A stretch of DNA of 64,000 nt from Rhodoferax sp. (lineage in GTDB: Bacteria; Pseudomonadota; Gammaproteobacteria; Burkholderiales; Burkholderiaceae_C). The position numbers were made by a program, and so were the translations under genes. Below, one piece after another: positions 24,401 to 32,556 of the stretch. Every line of letters begins with the position of its first letter. Positions within the stretch are counted from its first letter, which is position 1. The notes under the pieces are model-generated. The model was not told where the DNA came from. It did no database searches and was given only the letters and a program-made list of their open reading frames with translations. The stretch is taken from the NCBI GenBank assembly GCA_024236015.1, contig JACKLK010000012.1:67592-131591 (forward strand), given 5' to 3'.

Positions 24401-26830
24401 CTAGAAACCCTGCGCCCGGGCCTGGGCATCGGCATCGGCAACCGCGTTGCCGGCGCCACCGGCCTGTTGCAGCTTGCCGGCCTCGCGGTACAGCTGGTCG
24501 CGTCCGGGCAGGTACTGGCGCGGCCAGTCGACCCGGGGCGACTGCAACGCCGCCGTCTCGTGCAGCGTCCAGGCCGGATCGGCCAGGTGCGGGCGCGCGA
24601 TGGCGCACAGGTCGGCGCGGCCGGCCGCGATGATGCTGTTGACCTGGTCGGCCTGCGTGATCGCGCCCACCGCCATGGTGCGGATGCCGGCCTCGTTGCG
24701 GATGCGGTCGGCGAACGGCGTCTGGTACATGCGGCCGTAGACCGGCTGGGCGTCGCGCGTGGTCTGGCCGGACGAGACGTCGATCAGGTCGCAGCCGGCC
24801 TGCTTGAACAGGCGCGCGATCTGCACCGCGTCGTCGGCATCGGTGCCGCCGGCGACCCAGTCGTGCGCCGAGATGCGCACGCTCATCGGCTTGTCCTCGG
24901 GCCAGGCCGCACGCATGGCGCGGAACACCTCGAGCGGGAAGCGGCAGCGGTTCTCCAGCCCTTCGCGGCCCTGGCCGCCATAGGCGTCGGTGCGCCGGTT
25001 GGTCAGCGGGCTGATGAAACTCGCCAGCAGGTAGCCGTGCGCGCAGTGCAGCTCCAGCCAGTCGAAGCCGGCCTCCAGCGCGCGCCGTGTCGACGCGACG
25101 AAGGCCTCGCGCATGTGTTCCATGTCCTGCGCCGTCATCGCCGCCGGCGTCTGGTTGCGCGGGCCGTACGGCACGGCGCTGGCAGCGAGCAGCGGCCAGT
25201 TGGCGCCGGCGTCCGGCAGCGGCTCGTCGATGGCCTCCCAGCCGAGCTGGGTCGAACCCTTGGGACCGCTGTGGCCGAGCTGCAGGCCGATCAGCGCCGT
25301 GCTCTGGCCGTGCACGAAGTCGACGATACGCGCCAGGCCGGCCTGCTGCGCGTCGTTCCACAGGCCGGTGCAGCCGGGCGTGATGCGGCCTTCGGGTGTC
25401 GGGCTGGTCATCTCCACCATCACCAGCGCGGCGCCGCCGAGCGCACGGGCGCCCAGGTGCACCAGGTGGAAGTCCTGCACCACGCCGTCGACGGCGCTGT
25501 AGGTGGCCATCGGCGAGACGACGATGCGGTTCTTGAGCCGCGCGCCGCGCAGCTGCAGCGGCAGCAACATCGGCGGCAGGGCCGGCGCCCCGGTGGCGTC
25601 CGGCGCGGCGAGCGGCGAATCCTGGCCTCCGGGCGCCGGCTGGTGGCGCGCCATCCATTGCTCGAAGCCGCCGACCCATGCGGCGTCGCGCAGGCGCAGG
25701 TTCTCGTGGCTGATGCGCTGCGAACGGGTCAGCAGCGAATACGCGAACTGCTCGATCTGCATGCCGGTGTAGCGGCTCACGTTCTCGAACCATTCGGTCG
25801 AGTTGCGCGCGGCGTTCTGGATCTTGAGCACCTCGACGCTGCGCCGGTCCTCGTAGTGCTGCAGCACCGCATCACGATCGGCCGCGCCCTTTGACTCGCC
25901 GAACGCGTTCGCCAGGTCGATCGCGTCCTCCAGCGCCAGCTTGGTGCCGCTGCCGATCGAGAAATGCGCGGTGTGCGCGGCGTCGCCCATCAGCACCACC
26001 GGCACCCGGCCGTGCGACAGGTCGACATGGTGCACCCAGGTCTTGCACATCACGCGCGGGAAGCGGATCCAGTTCGCCGAGCCGCGCAGGTGGGTGGCGT
26101 TGTTGATCAGGCGGTGCCCGTCGAGGTAACGCGCGAACAGTCGCTCGCAGAAGGCGACCGCCTCGGCCTGCTCCATGTTGCCGATGCCGTGGGCGTCCCA
26201 GACCGGCTGCGGCGTCTCGACGATGAAGGTCGAGGTCTTGTCGTCGAACTTGTAGGCATGGGCCTGGAACCAGCCGTGTTCGGTCTGCTCGAACGCAAAC
26301 GTGAACGCGTCGAAGGTCTTGTGCGTGCCCAGCCAGACGAAACGGCATTGCCGGGTGTCGATGTCGGGCTGGTAGACCTTGGAATAACGGCTGCGGATGC
26401 GGCTGTTGAGCCCGTCGCTGGCGATCACCAGGTCGGCGCGGTATTCGGCGGCCAGCGCCTGGTCGTCGGCGACGTCCTGCTCGAACACCAGCTCCACCCC
26501 CACCGCCTGGCAGCGGTCCTGCAGGATGTTGAGCAGATGCTTGCGCCCGATGCCGCAGAAGCCGTGGCCGCCCGAGCGCACGCTGCGCCCCTTGAAGAAC
26601 ACCTCGATGTCGTCCCAGTGGTTCAGTGCATCGCCGATCAGCCGGGCACTCGGCGGATCCGCCTCGGCCAGGTTCTCCAGCGTCTGGTCCGACAACACCA
26701 CGCCCCAGCCGAAGGTGTCGTAAGGCTTGTTGCGCTCGACGACGACGACCCGATGGGCCGGATCCTGCAACTTCATCAGCAAGCCGAAATACAGGCCGGC
26801 CGGACCGCCGCCAATGCACAGGATATTCAT
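24401..26830 (-). CDS. Bifunctional aryl-CoA monooxygenase/reductase (2-aminobenzoyl-CoA or salicylyl-CoA type)
   Basis: This 809-residue natural fusion has an N-terminal (about 1-390) class A flavin monooxygenase with GGGPAG (7-12), a VIASDGLNS region and FAD motif GDAAHTAHF. From about residue 405 it is an Old-Yellow-Enzyme-like NADH:flavin oxidoreductase with LKNRIVVSPMATYSA, LQLGHSGPKG, the HCAHGYL active-site stretch and an AVGAIT flavin block. The same fusion is known in 2-aminobenzoyl-CoA monooxygenase/reductase (AbmA) and salicylyl-CoA 5-hydroxylase; the first hydroxylates and then reduces the aromatic ring. Start ATG 26830 gives the FAD motif its normal place. As first gene of the operon it has a clear promoter right upstream. 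RidA downstream favours the aminobenzoyl reading. Confidence 0.85.
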   Translation of the reverse strand: MNILCIGGGPAGLYFGLLMKLQDPAHRVVVVERNKPYDTFGWGVVLSDQTLENLAEADPPSARLIGDALNHWDDIEVFFKGRSVRSGGHGFCGIGRKHLLNILQDRCQAVGVELVFEQDVADDQALAAEYRADLVIASDGLNSRIRSRYSKVYQPDIDTRQCRFVWLGTHKTFDAFTFAFEQTEHGWFQAHAYKFDDKTSTFIVETPQPVWDAHGIGNMEQAEAVAFCERLFARYLDGHRLINNATHLRGSANWIRFPRVMCKTWVHHVDLSHGRVPVVLMGDAAHTAHFSIGSGTKLALEDAIDLANAFGESKGAADRDAVLQHYEDRRSVEVLKIQNAARNSTEWFENVSRYTGMQIEQFAYSLLTRSQRISHENLRLRDAAWVGGFEQWMARHQPAPGGQDSPLAAPDATGAPALPPMLLPLQLRGARLKNRIVVSPMATYSAVDGVVQDFHLVHLGARALGGAALVMVEMTSPTPEGRITPGCTGLWNDAQQAGLARIVDFVHGQSTALIGLQLGHSGPKGSTQLGWEAIDEPLPDAGANWPLLAASAVPYGPRNQTPAAMTAQDMEHMREAFVASTRRALEAGFDWLELHCAHGYLLASFISPLTNRRTDAYGGQGREGLENRCRFPLEVFRAMRAAWPEDKPMSVRISAHDWVAGGTDADDAVQIARLFKQAGCDLIDVSSGQTTRDAQPVYGRMYQTPFADRIRNEAGIRTMAVGAITQADQVNSIIAAGRADLCAIARPHLADPAWTLHETAALQSPRVDWPRQYLPGRDQLYREAGKLQQAGGAGNAVADADAQARAQGF

Positions 26831-26838
26831 GACGGAAT

Positions 26839-26881
26839 AGTTTATGCCTAAAGAATATGGTGTCAAGCCGGGATGACACCA
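26839..26881 (-). promoter_or_regulatory. Sigma-70 promoter with overlapping palindromic operator for the aryl-CoA operon
   Basis: On the minus strand, TTGACA (26866-26861) and TAAACT (26844-26839) are 16 nt apart, close to the sigma-70 consensus. Transcription should begin near 26832, only a few bases before the ATG at 26830, so the mRNA would be leaderless or nearly so; this fits the lack of a ribosome site. TGGTGTCA and TGACACCA (26858-26865 and 26874-26881) make 8-bp perfect arms 8 nt apart and cover the -35 box. That is the expected size and place for a MarR operator that blocks polymerase. Confidence 0.65.
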
Positions 26882-26994
26882 AGCGCCCCGCTGCAGCATG
26901 CCGCATCGGGTCGTCGCGGCGACCGCACCCTGCGGTACGATACGGCCACCCGCGCCATTGGCGCCGGTACCCCCTGCCGCCCTCCACGCCGACG

Positions 26995-27417
26995 ATGCCC
27001 CGCCCTGCCGCTCCCGCCCTCACCGCCGGCCGCCCCGCGAGGCACGGCCTGGCCTGTGTCGGCTTGCTGCTGGCGCTGGTCTTGACGCAATGGCTGGGCG
27101 TGGTGCACGGCAACATGCATGTCGAGTCCGTGGCGGCGCATCATCACGACGACGCGCATGCACATGCGCGGCACGCACCGCATCCGGCGCCGGACCAGAC
27201 ATTCGCCACGTGGCTTGCCAGCCTGCTCGACGGGCATGGATCCGCCGCCGATTGCCGGCTGTACGACCAGATCAGCCATGGCGACTGCGCGCCGACACCG
27301 GTGCTGGTGCCGTTGGCGCCGGCCCGGCTGGCGGCAGCGGCGTTGCCGGTGATCGCGGGCCAGGTCGGGCGCATGCCCGCTTGGGCCCGGGCGCGCGGCC
27401 CCCCGGCCATCCGCTGA
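26995..27417 (+). CDS. Histidine-rich secreted or membrane-anchored small protein
   Basis: This protein has about 140 residues from ATG 26995. A basic N-terminus is followed by a hydrophobic stretch (ACVGLLLALVLTQWLGVVHG, residues about 22-41) that can act as signal or anchor. Then comes a His-rich segment with HHHDD, HAHARHAPHP and further His/Asp that could bind Zn(II) or Cu. The C-terminal half has a second hydrophobic patch. No domain is recognised. It directly precedes a DUF2796 gene and an ABC transporter of zinc-uptake type, so metal capture in the periplasm is a reasonable inference. The start is uncertain. Confidence 0.6.
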   Translation: MPRPAAPALTAGRPARHGLACVGLLLALVLTQWLGVVHGNMHVESVAAHHHDDAHAHARHAPHPAPDQTFATWLASLLDGHGSAADCRLYDQISHGDCAPTPVLVPLAPARLAAAALPVIAGQVGRMPAWARARGPPAIR

Positions 27418-27487
27418 GAAATCGCCCTACACGCCGCCCCGCCGACCCGCGCGGGCGGTTTGCCATTTCCCTCTCGACGGATGCCAC

Positions 27488-28105
27488 ATGAAACCCTTAT
27501 CCCCGCGCGCGCCCGCGCGCCCGCCCCGCACTCTCCCCCCGCTCGGCACAGCCCTGCTGTCCATCACCCTGGCCGCCAGCCTGCCCGCGCAGGCCGACCA
27601 GGCCGCCCACACCCACGGCCGACTGGCATTGGACGTGGCGGTCGATGCCGGCTCGATCACGATTGCCATGGAGGCCCCGCTGGACAATTTCCTGGGCTTC
27701 GAGCGCGCTCCCCGGAACGCCGCCGAACGCCGCCAGGCGGCCGATCTGGTGGCGCGCCTGCGGCGTGCCGACACCTTGTTCGTCCCCGATCCCGCCGCCG
27801 GTTGCCGCCTGTCGGGCGTGACGCTGGCGTCGCAGGTGCTGGGCCTCGATGACGACGCCGCCTCCGGCCAGGCCGGCGCCGCCAAGGACACACACGCCAA
27901 ACACGAGGAACACGCGGAACATGCCGACATCGACGCGCGTTTCACCTTTGCGTGCACGCAGGCCGATCAGGCGCGTTACCTGGAGGTGCCGCTGCTGGCC
28001 GCGTTCAAGCGCATCCGGTCGATCGACGTGCAAATGGCCACGGCACAAGGCCAGTTCAAGCGCCGGCTGACGCCGTCGGCCTCGCGCCTGTCCTGGGGAA
28101 AATGA
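27488..28105 (+). CDS. DUF2796 periplasmic metal-binding protein (ZrgA-like)
   Basis: This 205-residue protein has a signal peptide (hydrophobic LLSITLAASL, cut near AQA-D) and begins the mature part with AAHTHGRLALDVAVD, the typical DUF2796 opening. A His/Glu cluster, HAKHEEHAEHADID, sits mid-protein and is a likely zinc site; the end has YLEVPLLAAF and a basic tail. ZrgA of Vibrio cholerae, a zinc-starvation-induced periplasmic zinc protein, belongs to this family and works with the ZrgBCDE transporter. The ABC ATPase gene starts 4 nt after the stop, the same arrangement as in zrg loci. Confidence 0.85.
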   Translation: MKPLSPRAPARPPRTLPPLGTALLSITLAASLPAQADQAAHTHGRLALDVAVDAGSITIAMEAPLDNFLGFERAPRNAAERRQAADLVARLRRADTLFVPDPAAGCRLSGVTLASQVLGLDDDAASGQAGAAKDTHAKHEEHAEHADIDARFTFACTQADQARYLEVPLLAAFKRIRSIDVQMATAQGQFKRRLTPSASRLSWGK

Positions 28106-28109
28106 GGCG

Positions 28110-28850
28110 ATGACCGACACGGTGCTGGCGCTGCGCGACCTGTGTTTCCGCTGGCCGGGAAGCGGACAGGACTGCCTGCAGATCGCGCATGTGCAGGTGC
28201 AGGCGTGCGAAAGCCTGTTTCTGTACGGTCCCAGCGGCTGCGGCAAGAGCACGCTGCTGTCGCTGATGGCAGGCGTGCTGCAGCCACGCGCCGGCACGGT
28301 GTCGCTGCTGGGCCGGTCCTGGTCCGACATGCGCGCGGGCCAGCGCGATCAGTACCGTGTCGACCACGTCGGCTACATCTTCCAGCAGTTCAACCTGCTG
28401 CCCTACCTGAGCGTGCTCGACAACACGATGGCGCCGTGCCGGTTCTCGCCGCCACGCGCCCGGGTGGCCATCGAGCAATCGGGTTCGCTGCTGGCGGCCG
28501 CGGAATTCTGGCTCGGCGGCATGGGCCTGCCGGCGAGCGACTGGCTGCGGCCGGCACGGGACCTGTCGGTCGGACAGCAGCAACGCGTGGCCGCGGCCCG
28601 CGCGCTGATCGGTGCGCCCGCGCTGGTGATCGCCGACGAGCCGACCTCGGCCCTCGACGACGACCGGCGCAATGCCTTCGTCGAGCTGCTGCTGTCGTCG
28701 TGCCGCGCAACGCGCAGCGCCCTGGTGTTCGTCAGCCACGACCGGCGCATCGCCGAGCGCTTCGACCGCCAGCTGGGGCTGCCGGACGTCAACCAGGTGC
28801 AGGCCGACGGGACGGGCAAGCCACTGGCGCCGGACGGGGAGGCCCCATGA
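28110..28850 (+). CDS. ABC transporter ATP-binding protein (LolD/MacB-like, zrg type)
   Basis: This 246-residue ABC ATPase is complete: Walker A GPSGCGKST (40-48), Q-loop IFQQFNLLPYLS, signature LSVGQQQRVA, Walker B LVIADEPTSALDD and the switch His in VSHDRR. It belongs to the MacB/LolD-like branch that pairs with FtsX-type permeases. Its 3' end overlaps the permease ATG (ATGA). It should power metal or metallophore movement by the adjacent permease and DUF2796/DUF3299 proteins rather than lipoprotein release, judging by neighbours. Confidence 0.9.
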   Translation: MTDTVLALRDLCFRWPGSGQDCLQIAHVQVQACESLFLYGPSGCGKSTLLSLMAGVLQPRAGTVSLLGRSWSDMRAGQRDQYRVDHVGYIFQQFNLLPYLSVLDNTMAPCRFSPPRARVAIEQSGSLLAAAEFWLGGMGLPASDWLRPARDLSVGQQQRVAAARALIGAPALVIADEPTSALDDDRRNAFVELLLSSCRATRSALVFVSHDRRIAERFDRQLGLPDVNQVQADGTGKPLAPDGEAP

Positions 28851-30112
28851 TGCGTTTCCTGCTGACGCTGGCCCTGCACAGCGCCTGGAACCGGCGCTTC
28901 ACGCTCGCGCTGACCGTGTGTTCGATCGCGCTGTCGACCTTCATGCTGCTGGGGACCGAACGGCTGCGCACCGACCTGCGCGGCAGCTTCACGTCCGCGC
29001 TGTCCGGAACCGACCTGATCGTGGGCGCGCGTACCGGCTCGGTGCAACTCCTGCTGTATTCGGTGTTCCGCATCGGCGCGGCCACCAACAACATGCGCTG
29101 GAGCTCGGTCCAGGCCATCGCGGGTCAACGCGGCGTGGCCTGGGTCATCCCGCTGTCGCTGGGCGACTCGCACCGGGGATTTCCCGTGCTGGGCACGAGC
29201 GCCGAGTATTTCAGCTTGTTCCGCCACGGCGACCGCCAGCCCCTGCGCATGCACGAAGGCGCGGTGTTCTCCGACCTGTTCGACGCGGTGCTCGGCGCCG
29301 AGGTCGCCGAAAGGCTCGGCTACCACGTGGGCGACCGCATCGCGTTGTCGCACGGCAGCGGCGAACTGGGGCTGAACGAACACGCCGACAAGCCGTTTGT
29401 CGTCACCGGCATCCTGCGCCCGACCGGCACACCGGTCGACCGCACGGTCCATATCAGCCTGCAGGCCATGGAGGCCCTGCACGTGGACTGGTATGCGGGT
29501 GCGCCGCTGCCCGGCATGCGGATCGACGCCGAACGGGCGCGTGCGATGCAGCTGCAACCCAAGGCGGTCACCGCGGTGCTGGTGGGCCTGCACAACCGCG
29601 CCGCGGTGTTTTCGGTGCAGCGCAGCGTCAACCAGTTCCCCGACGAGCCGCTGATGGCCATCCTGCCCGGCGTGGCGCTTGATGAATTGTGGGACGTCAT
29701 CGGCGCCGGGGAAAAGGCGCTGCTGCTCATGTCGGTGCTGGTGGCCCTGGTCAGCATGGCGGGCCTGGTCTCGGTGGTGCTGGCCAGCCTGGGCGAACGG
29801 CGCCGCGAACTGGCCGTGTTGCGCGCCGTGGGCGCCAGCCCGCGCAGCCTGCTGTTCCTGCTCTCGGTCGAGGGCGTGCTGGTCACGGCATGCGGCATCG
29901 GCGCGGGAATCCTGGCGCTCGGCGCCACCGGCCTGGCGCTCGGGCCGTGGCTGCAGTCCGGGTTCGGACTGACGCTGCACCTGGCCGAGCCCACGCGCCT
30001 GCAGGGCCAGTTGCTGCTCGGCCTGCTGGCTTGCGGTTGGCAGGCCAGCCTGGTGCCGGCCTGGCGCGCCTACCGACTGTCCCTGGCCGATGGCCTGTCA
30101 CCGAGGAGTTGA
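28847..30112 (+). CDS. FtsX/MacB-type ABC permease
   Basis: This 421-residue protein has one N-terminal membrane helix (LTLALTVCSIALSTFMLLG), a periplasmic domain of about 230 residues, and three C-terminal helices (residues about 285-400: LLLMSVLVALVSMAGLVSVV and onward) with the GERRRELAVLRAVGASP coupling helix. This is the standard MacB/FtsX layout. Two adjacent ATGs (28847, 28850); the first makes an ATGA overlap with the ATPase. It is the membrane half of a zrg-like zinc transporter by context. Confidence 0.9.
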   Translation: MMRFLLTLALHSAWNRRFTLALTVCSIALSTFMLLGTERLRTDLRGSFTSALSGTDLIVGARTGSVQLLLYSVFRIGAATNNMRWSSVQAIAGQRGVAWVIPLSLGDSHRGFPVLGTSAEYFSLFRHGDRQPLRMHEGAVFSDLFDAVLGAEVAERLGYHVGDRIALSHGSGELGLNEHADKPFVVTGILRPTGTPVDRTVHISLQAMEALHVDWYAGAPLPGMRIDAERARAMQLQPKAVTAVLVGLHNRAAVFSVQRSVNQFPDEPLMAILPGVALDELWDVIGAGEKALLLMSVLVALVSMAGLVSVVLASLGERRRELAVLRAVGASPRSLLFLLSVEGVLVTACGIGAGILALGATGLALGPWLQSGFGLTLHLAEPTRLQGQLLLGLLACGWQASLVPAWRAYRLSLADGLSPRS

Positions 30113-30115
30113 ACC

Positions 30116-30661
30116 ATGAAACCTGACCACGATCACGCCCGCGCACCGAGCCGCCGCCGCTGGCTCGCCATGGCCGCGGCCGGCCTGGCCTGGAGCCAGG
30201 TGCGCGCCGCGCAGTTCCCGGAGATATCCTGGGACGACCTGGTACCCAAGGGATGGGACCCGTTGAAATCGCTGGGCGACATGAAGCCCTTGTCCGACAG
30301 CGATCCACGTGCGGTCAAGCAATACGAAAAGCTGCGCGAAGTCTGGGACAACGCCCCGACGGTTGCGGCCATGGCGGGGCGCCGCGTGCGCCTGCCCGGC
30401 TATCTGGTGCCGCTGGACGAGGCCAAGGACGGAATCCGGGAGTTCCTGCTGGTGCCCTACTTCGGCGCCTGCATCCACACACCGCCACCGCCGGCGAACC
30501 AGATCGTGCACGCGCGGGCCCAGACCGCGATCAAGGGTTTCCAGACCATGGACGCGGTCTGGGTCGACGGCACGCTGGGCCTGGTGCGCGGCAGCTCGGA
30601 GATGGGGGCCAGCGGGTATTCGATGGTCGTGTCCCGGATCGAGGCCTACAAGAAGAAGTGA
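30116..30661 (+). CDS. DUF3299 protein, copy 1 (exported)
   Basis: This 181-residue protein starts with a twin-arginine-like RRRWLAMAAAGLAWS signal and an AQ/AA cleavage region. The DUF3299 core holds EISWDDLVPKGWDP, VRLPGYLVPLDE and the signature FLLVPYFGACIHTPPPPANQ with an invariant Cys-Ile-His that may bind metal. It follows the permease by 3 nt. DUF3299 proteins are regular partners of DUF2796/ABC zinc systems; their biochemical role is unknown. Confidence 0.85.
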   Translation: MKPDHDHARAPSRRRWLAMAAAGLAWSQVRAAQFPEISWDDLVPKGWDPLKSLGDMKPLSDSDPRAVKQYEKLREVWDNAPTVAAMAGRRVRLPGYLVPLDEAKDGIREFLLVPYFGACIHTPPPPANQIVHARAQTAIKGFQTMDAVWVDGTLGLVRGSSEMGASGYSMVVSRIEAYKKK

Positions 30662-30668
30662 GCGGCTC

Positions 30669-31253
30669 ATGCGCACCAGCCTGAACATCCTCGGCGTGTT
30701 TGCGTTCGTCGCCGCACTGGGCGGCGCCACGCAATGGCTGGCGCGGGACTTCGAAGCCGACCAGGCCGCCAGCCGGGCCCAGGCCCGGCCGCAGTTCCGC
30801 GAGATCGCGTGGCAGGAACTGGTTCCCCCCGGCTGGGACCCGCTTGCGCAGTACCACGACCAGGACATCGCGCAGTTGGACGATGGTTCCGCCGAAGCCG
30901 TGGCGCTGGCCCGGCGCATGCGCGAGACCTGGGACAACGCCCCCACCAACCGCGCCCTCGACGGCGCGCGGGTACGCCTGTCCGGCTATGTCGTGCCGCT
31001 GGAGTCCGACCAGGGCCGCATGAGCGAATTCCTGCTGGTGCCGTATTTCGGTGCCTGCATCCATGTGCCGGCGCCGGCCGCGAACCAGATGGTGCACGTG
31101 CGGCTGGCCGAACCGGCGGCCGACCTGCGCACCATGGACCTGGTGTGGGTCAACGGGCAGCTGGCCACCGGCCGCACGGATTCCGCGATGGGCATGGCCG
31201 GTTACCGCATGCTGGCCACCGACCTGCAGCGACGGCACACGCTGCCGCGCTGA
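30669..31253 (+). CDS. DUF3299 protein, copy 2 (membrane-anchored or exported)
   Basis: This 194-residue protein has an N-terminal hydrophobic segment (LNILGVFAFVAALGGATQWL) without a clear cleavage site, so it may remain anchored. The same DUF3299 core as copy 1 follows: EIAWQELVPPGWDP, VRLSGYVVPLE, FLLVPYFGACIHVPAPAANQ. It lies 7 nt after copy 1 and is last in the plus-strand run. The two copies look like an old tandem duplication, clearly alike in the core but different in their export signals, perhaps forming a heteromer. Confidence 0.85.
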   Translation: MRTSLNILGVFAFVAALGGATQWLARDFEADQAASRAQARPQFREIAWQELVPPGWDPLAQYHDQDIAQLDDGSAEAVALARRMRETWDNAPTNRALDGARVRLSGYVVPLESDQGRMSEFLLVPYFGACIHVPAPAANQMVHVRLAEPAADLRTMDLVWVNGQLATGRTDSAMGMAGYRMLATDLQRRHTLPR

Positions 31254-31276
31254 CCGGGCGGCGCGGCGGTCCGCTG

Positions 31277-31876
31277 CTACGGCAGGCGATACACCGGCAG
31301 CGGCTGGCGCGGCCACGGATGGGGCTGCCAGCTGGCCTCGCGCATGCGGTACAACACCCGACCGTGGGGCGTGACCGCGGGGGCGTGCTCCAGCGTGCCG
31401 GTGACCCAGACGGGGAACTGGTACATCTGGCGCGGCAACTCGCGATCCAGCGTCACCAGCACCGCCTGGTTCGCCGGCGGTGGCGGCGAGTGGATGCAGG
31501 CGCCGTAATACGGGACCAGCAGGATCTGCGTGACCGGCTTGTCGCCTTCGGACAACATCACCGGGAATCCGGTCATGCGCACCGGGCCGTCAGGCATGCG
31601 CCGGATCGGCGGTGCCTTCTGCCACTGGCGCTGTACCTCGGCCAGGATCGCCTCGGCCCGTGCATCGCGGTCTTCCAGCTGATCGACACCGAGGCGATCG
31701 AGCACGGCCTGGGCCCGGTACCCGGGTGGCGACAACTGGGCCCAGGTCAGGTCGGGCGGTGCGGCCACGACCGTGGCCGGTGCCACGATCGCGGCTGCCG
31801 CGATCCACAGCGCGGTGATGGGCATCCGGGGCCGCGATGGCCGGCGGTCAAGGGGTAGCAGCGGTCTGGTCAGCAT
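31277..31876 (-). CDS. DUF3299 protein, copy 3 (convergent)
   Basis: This protein has up to 199 residues. Met18 (31825) would give a cleaner signal peptide, ITALWIAAAAIVAPATVVAA, ending at an A-x-A-like site. The DUF3299 signature is kept as ILLVPYYGACIHSPPPPANQ, and the N-terminal motif is LTWAQLSPPGYR. It is more divergent than copies 1 and 2 and is encoded on the opposite strand, tail to tail with copy 2, 23 nt apart. It therefore has its own promoter and may be regulated separately. Confidence 0.82.
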   Translation of the reverse strand: MLTRPLLPLDRRPSRPRMPITALWIAAAAIVAPATVVAAPPDLTWAQLSPPGYRAQAVLDRLGVDQLEDRDARAEAILAEVQRQWQKAPPIRRMPDGPVRMTGFPVMLSEGDKPVTQILLVPYYGACIHSPPPPANQAVLVTLDRELPRQMYQFPVWVTGTLEHAPAVTPHGRVLYRMREASWQPHPWPRQPLPVYRLP

Positions 31877-32005
31877 GGGCAGCGCAGGTCAGTGTCGGGC
31901 CATTCTGCCTGATGCGCCCGGCCCGGGCAGGCCATGCTGTCTATCATGCACGGGTCGTGGTGTTCGCCACCGCTCCATCCGCAACCCCGTCACAGGAACC
32001 CGCCC

Positions 32006-32434
32006 ATGTTGTCGCCCACGGAACGCCATGCCATCGTCGCCGAATGCCAGGCCATCGTCACCGCCTTCTCGGTCCATGCCGACCTGGGCGAGCTGGAGCA
32101 ATGCGCCGCCCTGTTCACCGAAGACGGGCAGTTCGAACGCCGCGGCGAGATGTTGACCGGGCGTCCGGCCATCCTGGCCGCGTTGCGGGCGCGCCCGCCC
32201 CTGCTGCATGCGCGCCACCACTGCCTGCCGCCGCATGTGACGATCCGCGATGCCGACAGCGCCGACGGCATCACCTATTTCACGATCTACCGGCATGAAG
32301 GCGCGCTGGCCGCCGGCACGCCGGCGCCCTTGACCGGCCCGGCGTCGATCGGCGAATTCCATGACCGATTCGTCCGCACGCCCGAGGGCTGGCGCCTGCG
32401 CCTGCGCACCACCCAGGTCGCGTTCCGTCGCTAG
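32006..32434 (+). CDS. NTF2/SnoaL-like small protein
   Basis: This 142-residue protein has the alpha+beta barrel layout of the SnoaL/NTF2 fold: helix AIVAECQAIVTAFSVHADLG, LFTEDGQFERRGEMLTGR, the ARHHCLPPHVTIRDAD strand and FHDRFVRTPEGWRLR at the end. Such proteins bind small ligands or act as isomerases/dehydratases; the ligand cannot be predicted. ATG 32006 has AGGAA at a good distance. It is flanked by DUF3299 copy 3 and cfa with no evident operon link. Confidence 0.78.
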   Translation: MLSPTERHAIVAECQAIVTAFSVHADLGELEQCAALFTEDGQFERRGEMLTGRPAILAALRARPPLLHARHHCLPPHVTIRDADSADGITYFTIYRHEGALAAGTPAPLTGPASIGEFHDRFVRTPEGWRLRLRTTQVAFRR

Positions 32435-32556
32435 CCAGCGGCACCAAGCGCCCGCCACATACGGCCCCTGGGCGTTCGGCCCGATGGCCACCGGCGCCGT
32501 GCGGCCACCGGGCCGGCCAGTTGACGCGGCGGCGCAACATCGCCAAGAATCGGTTC

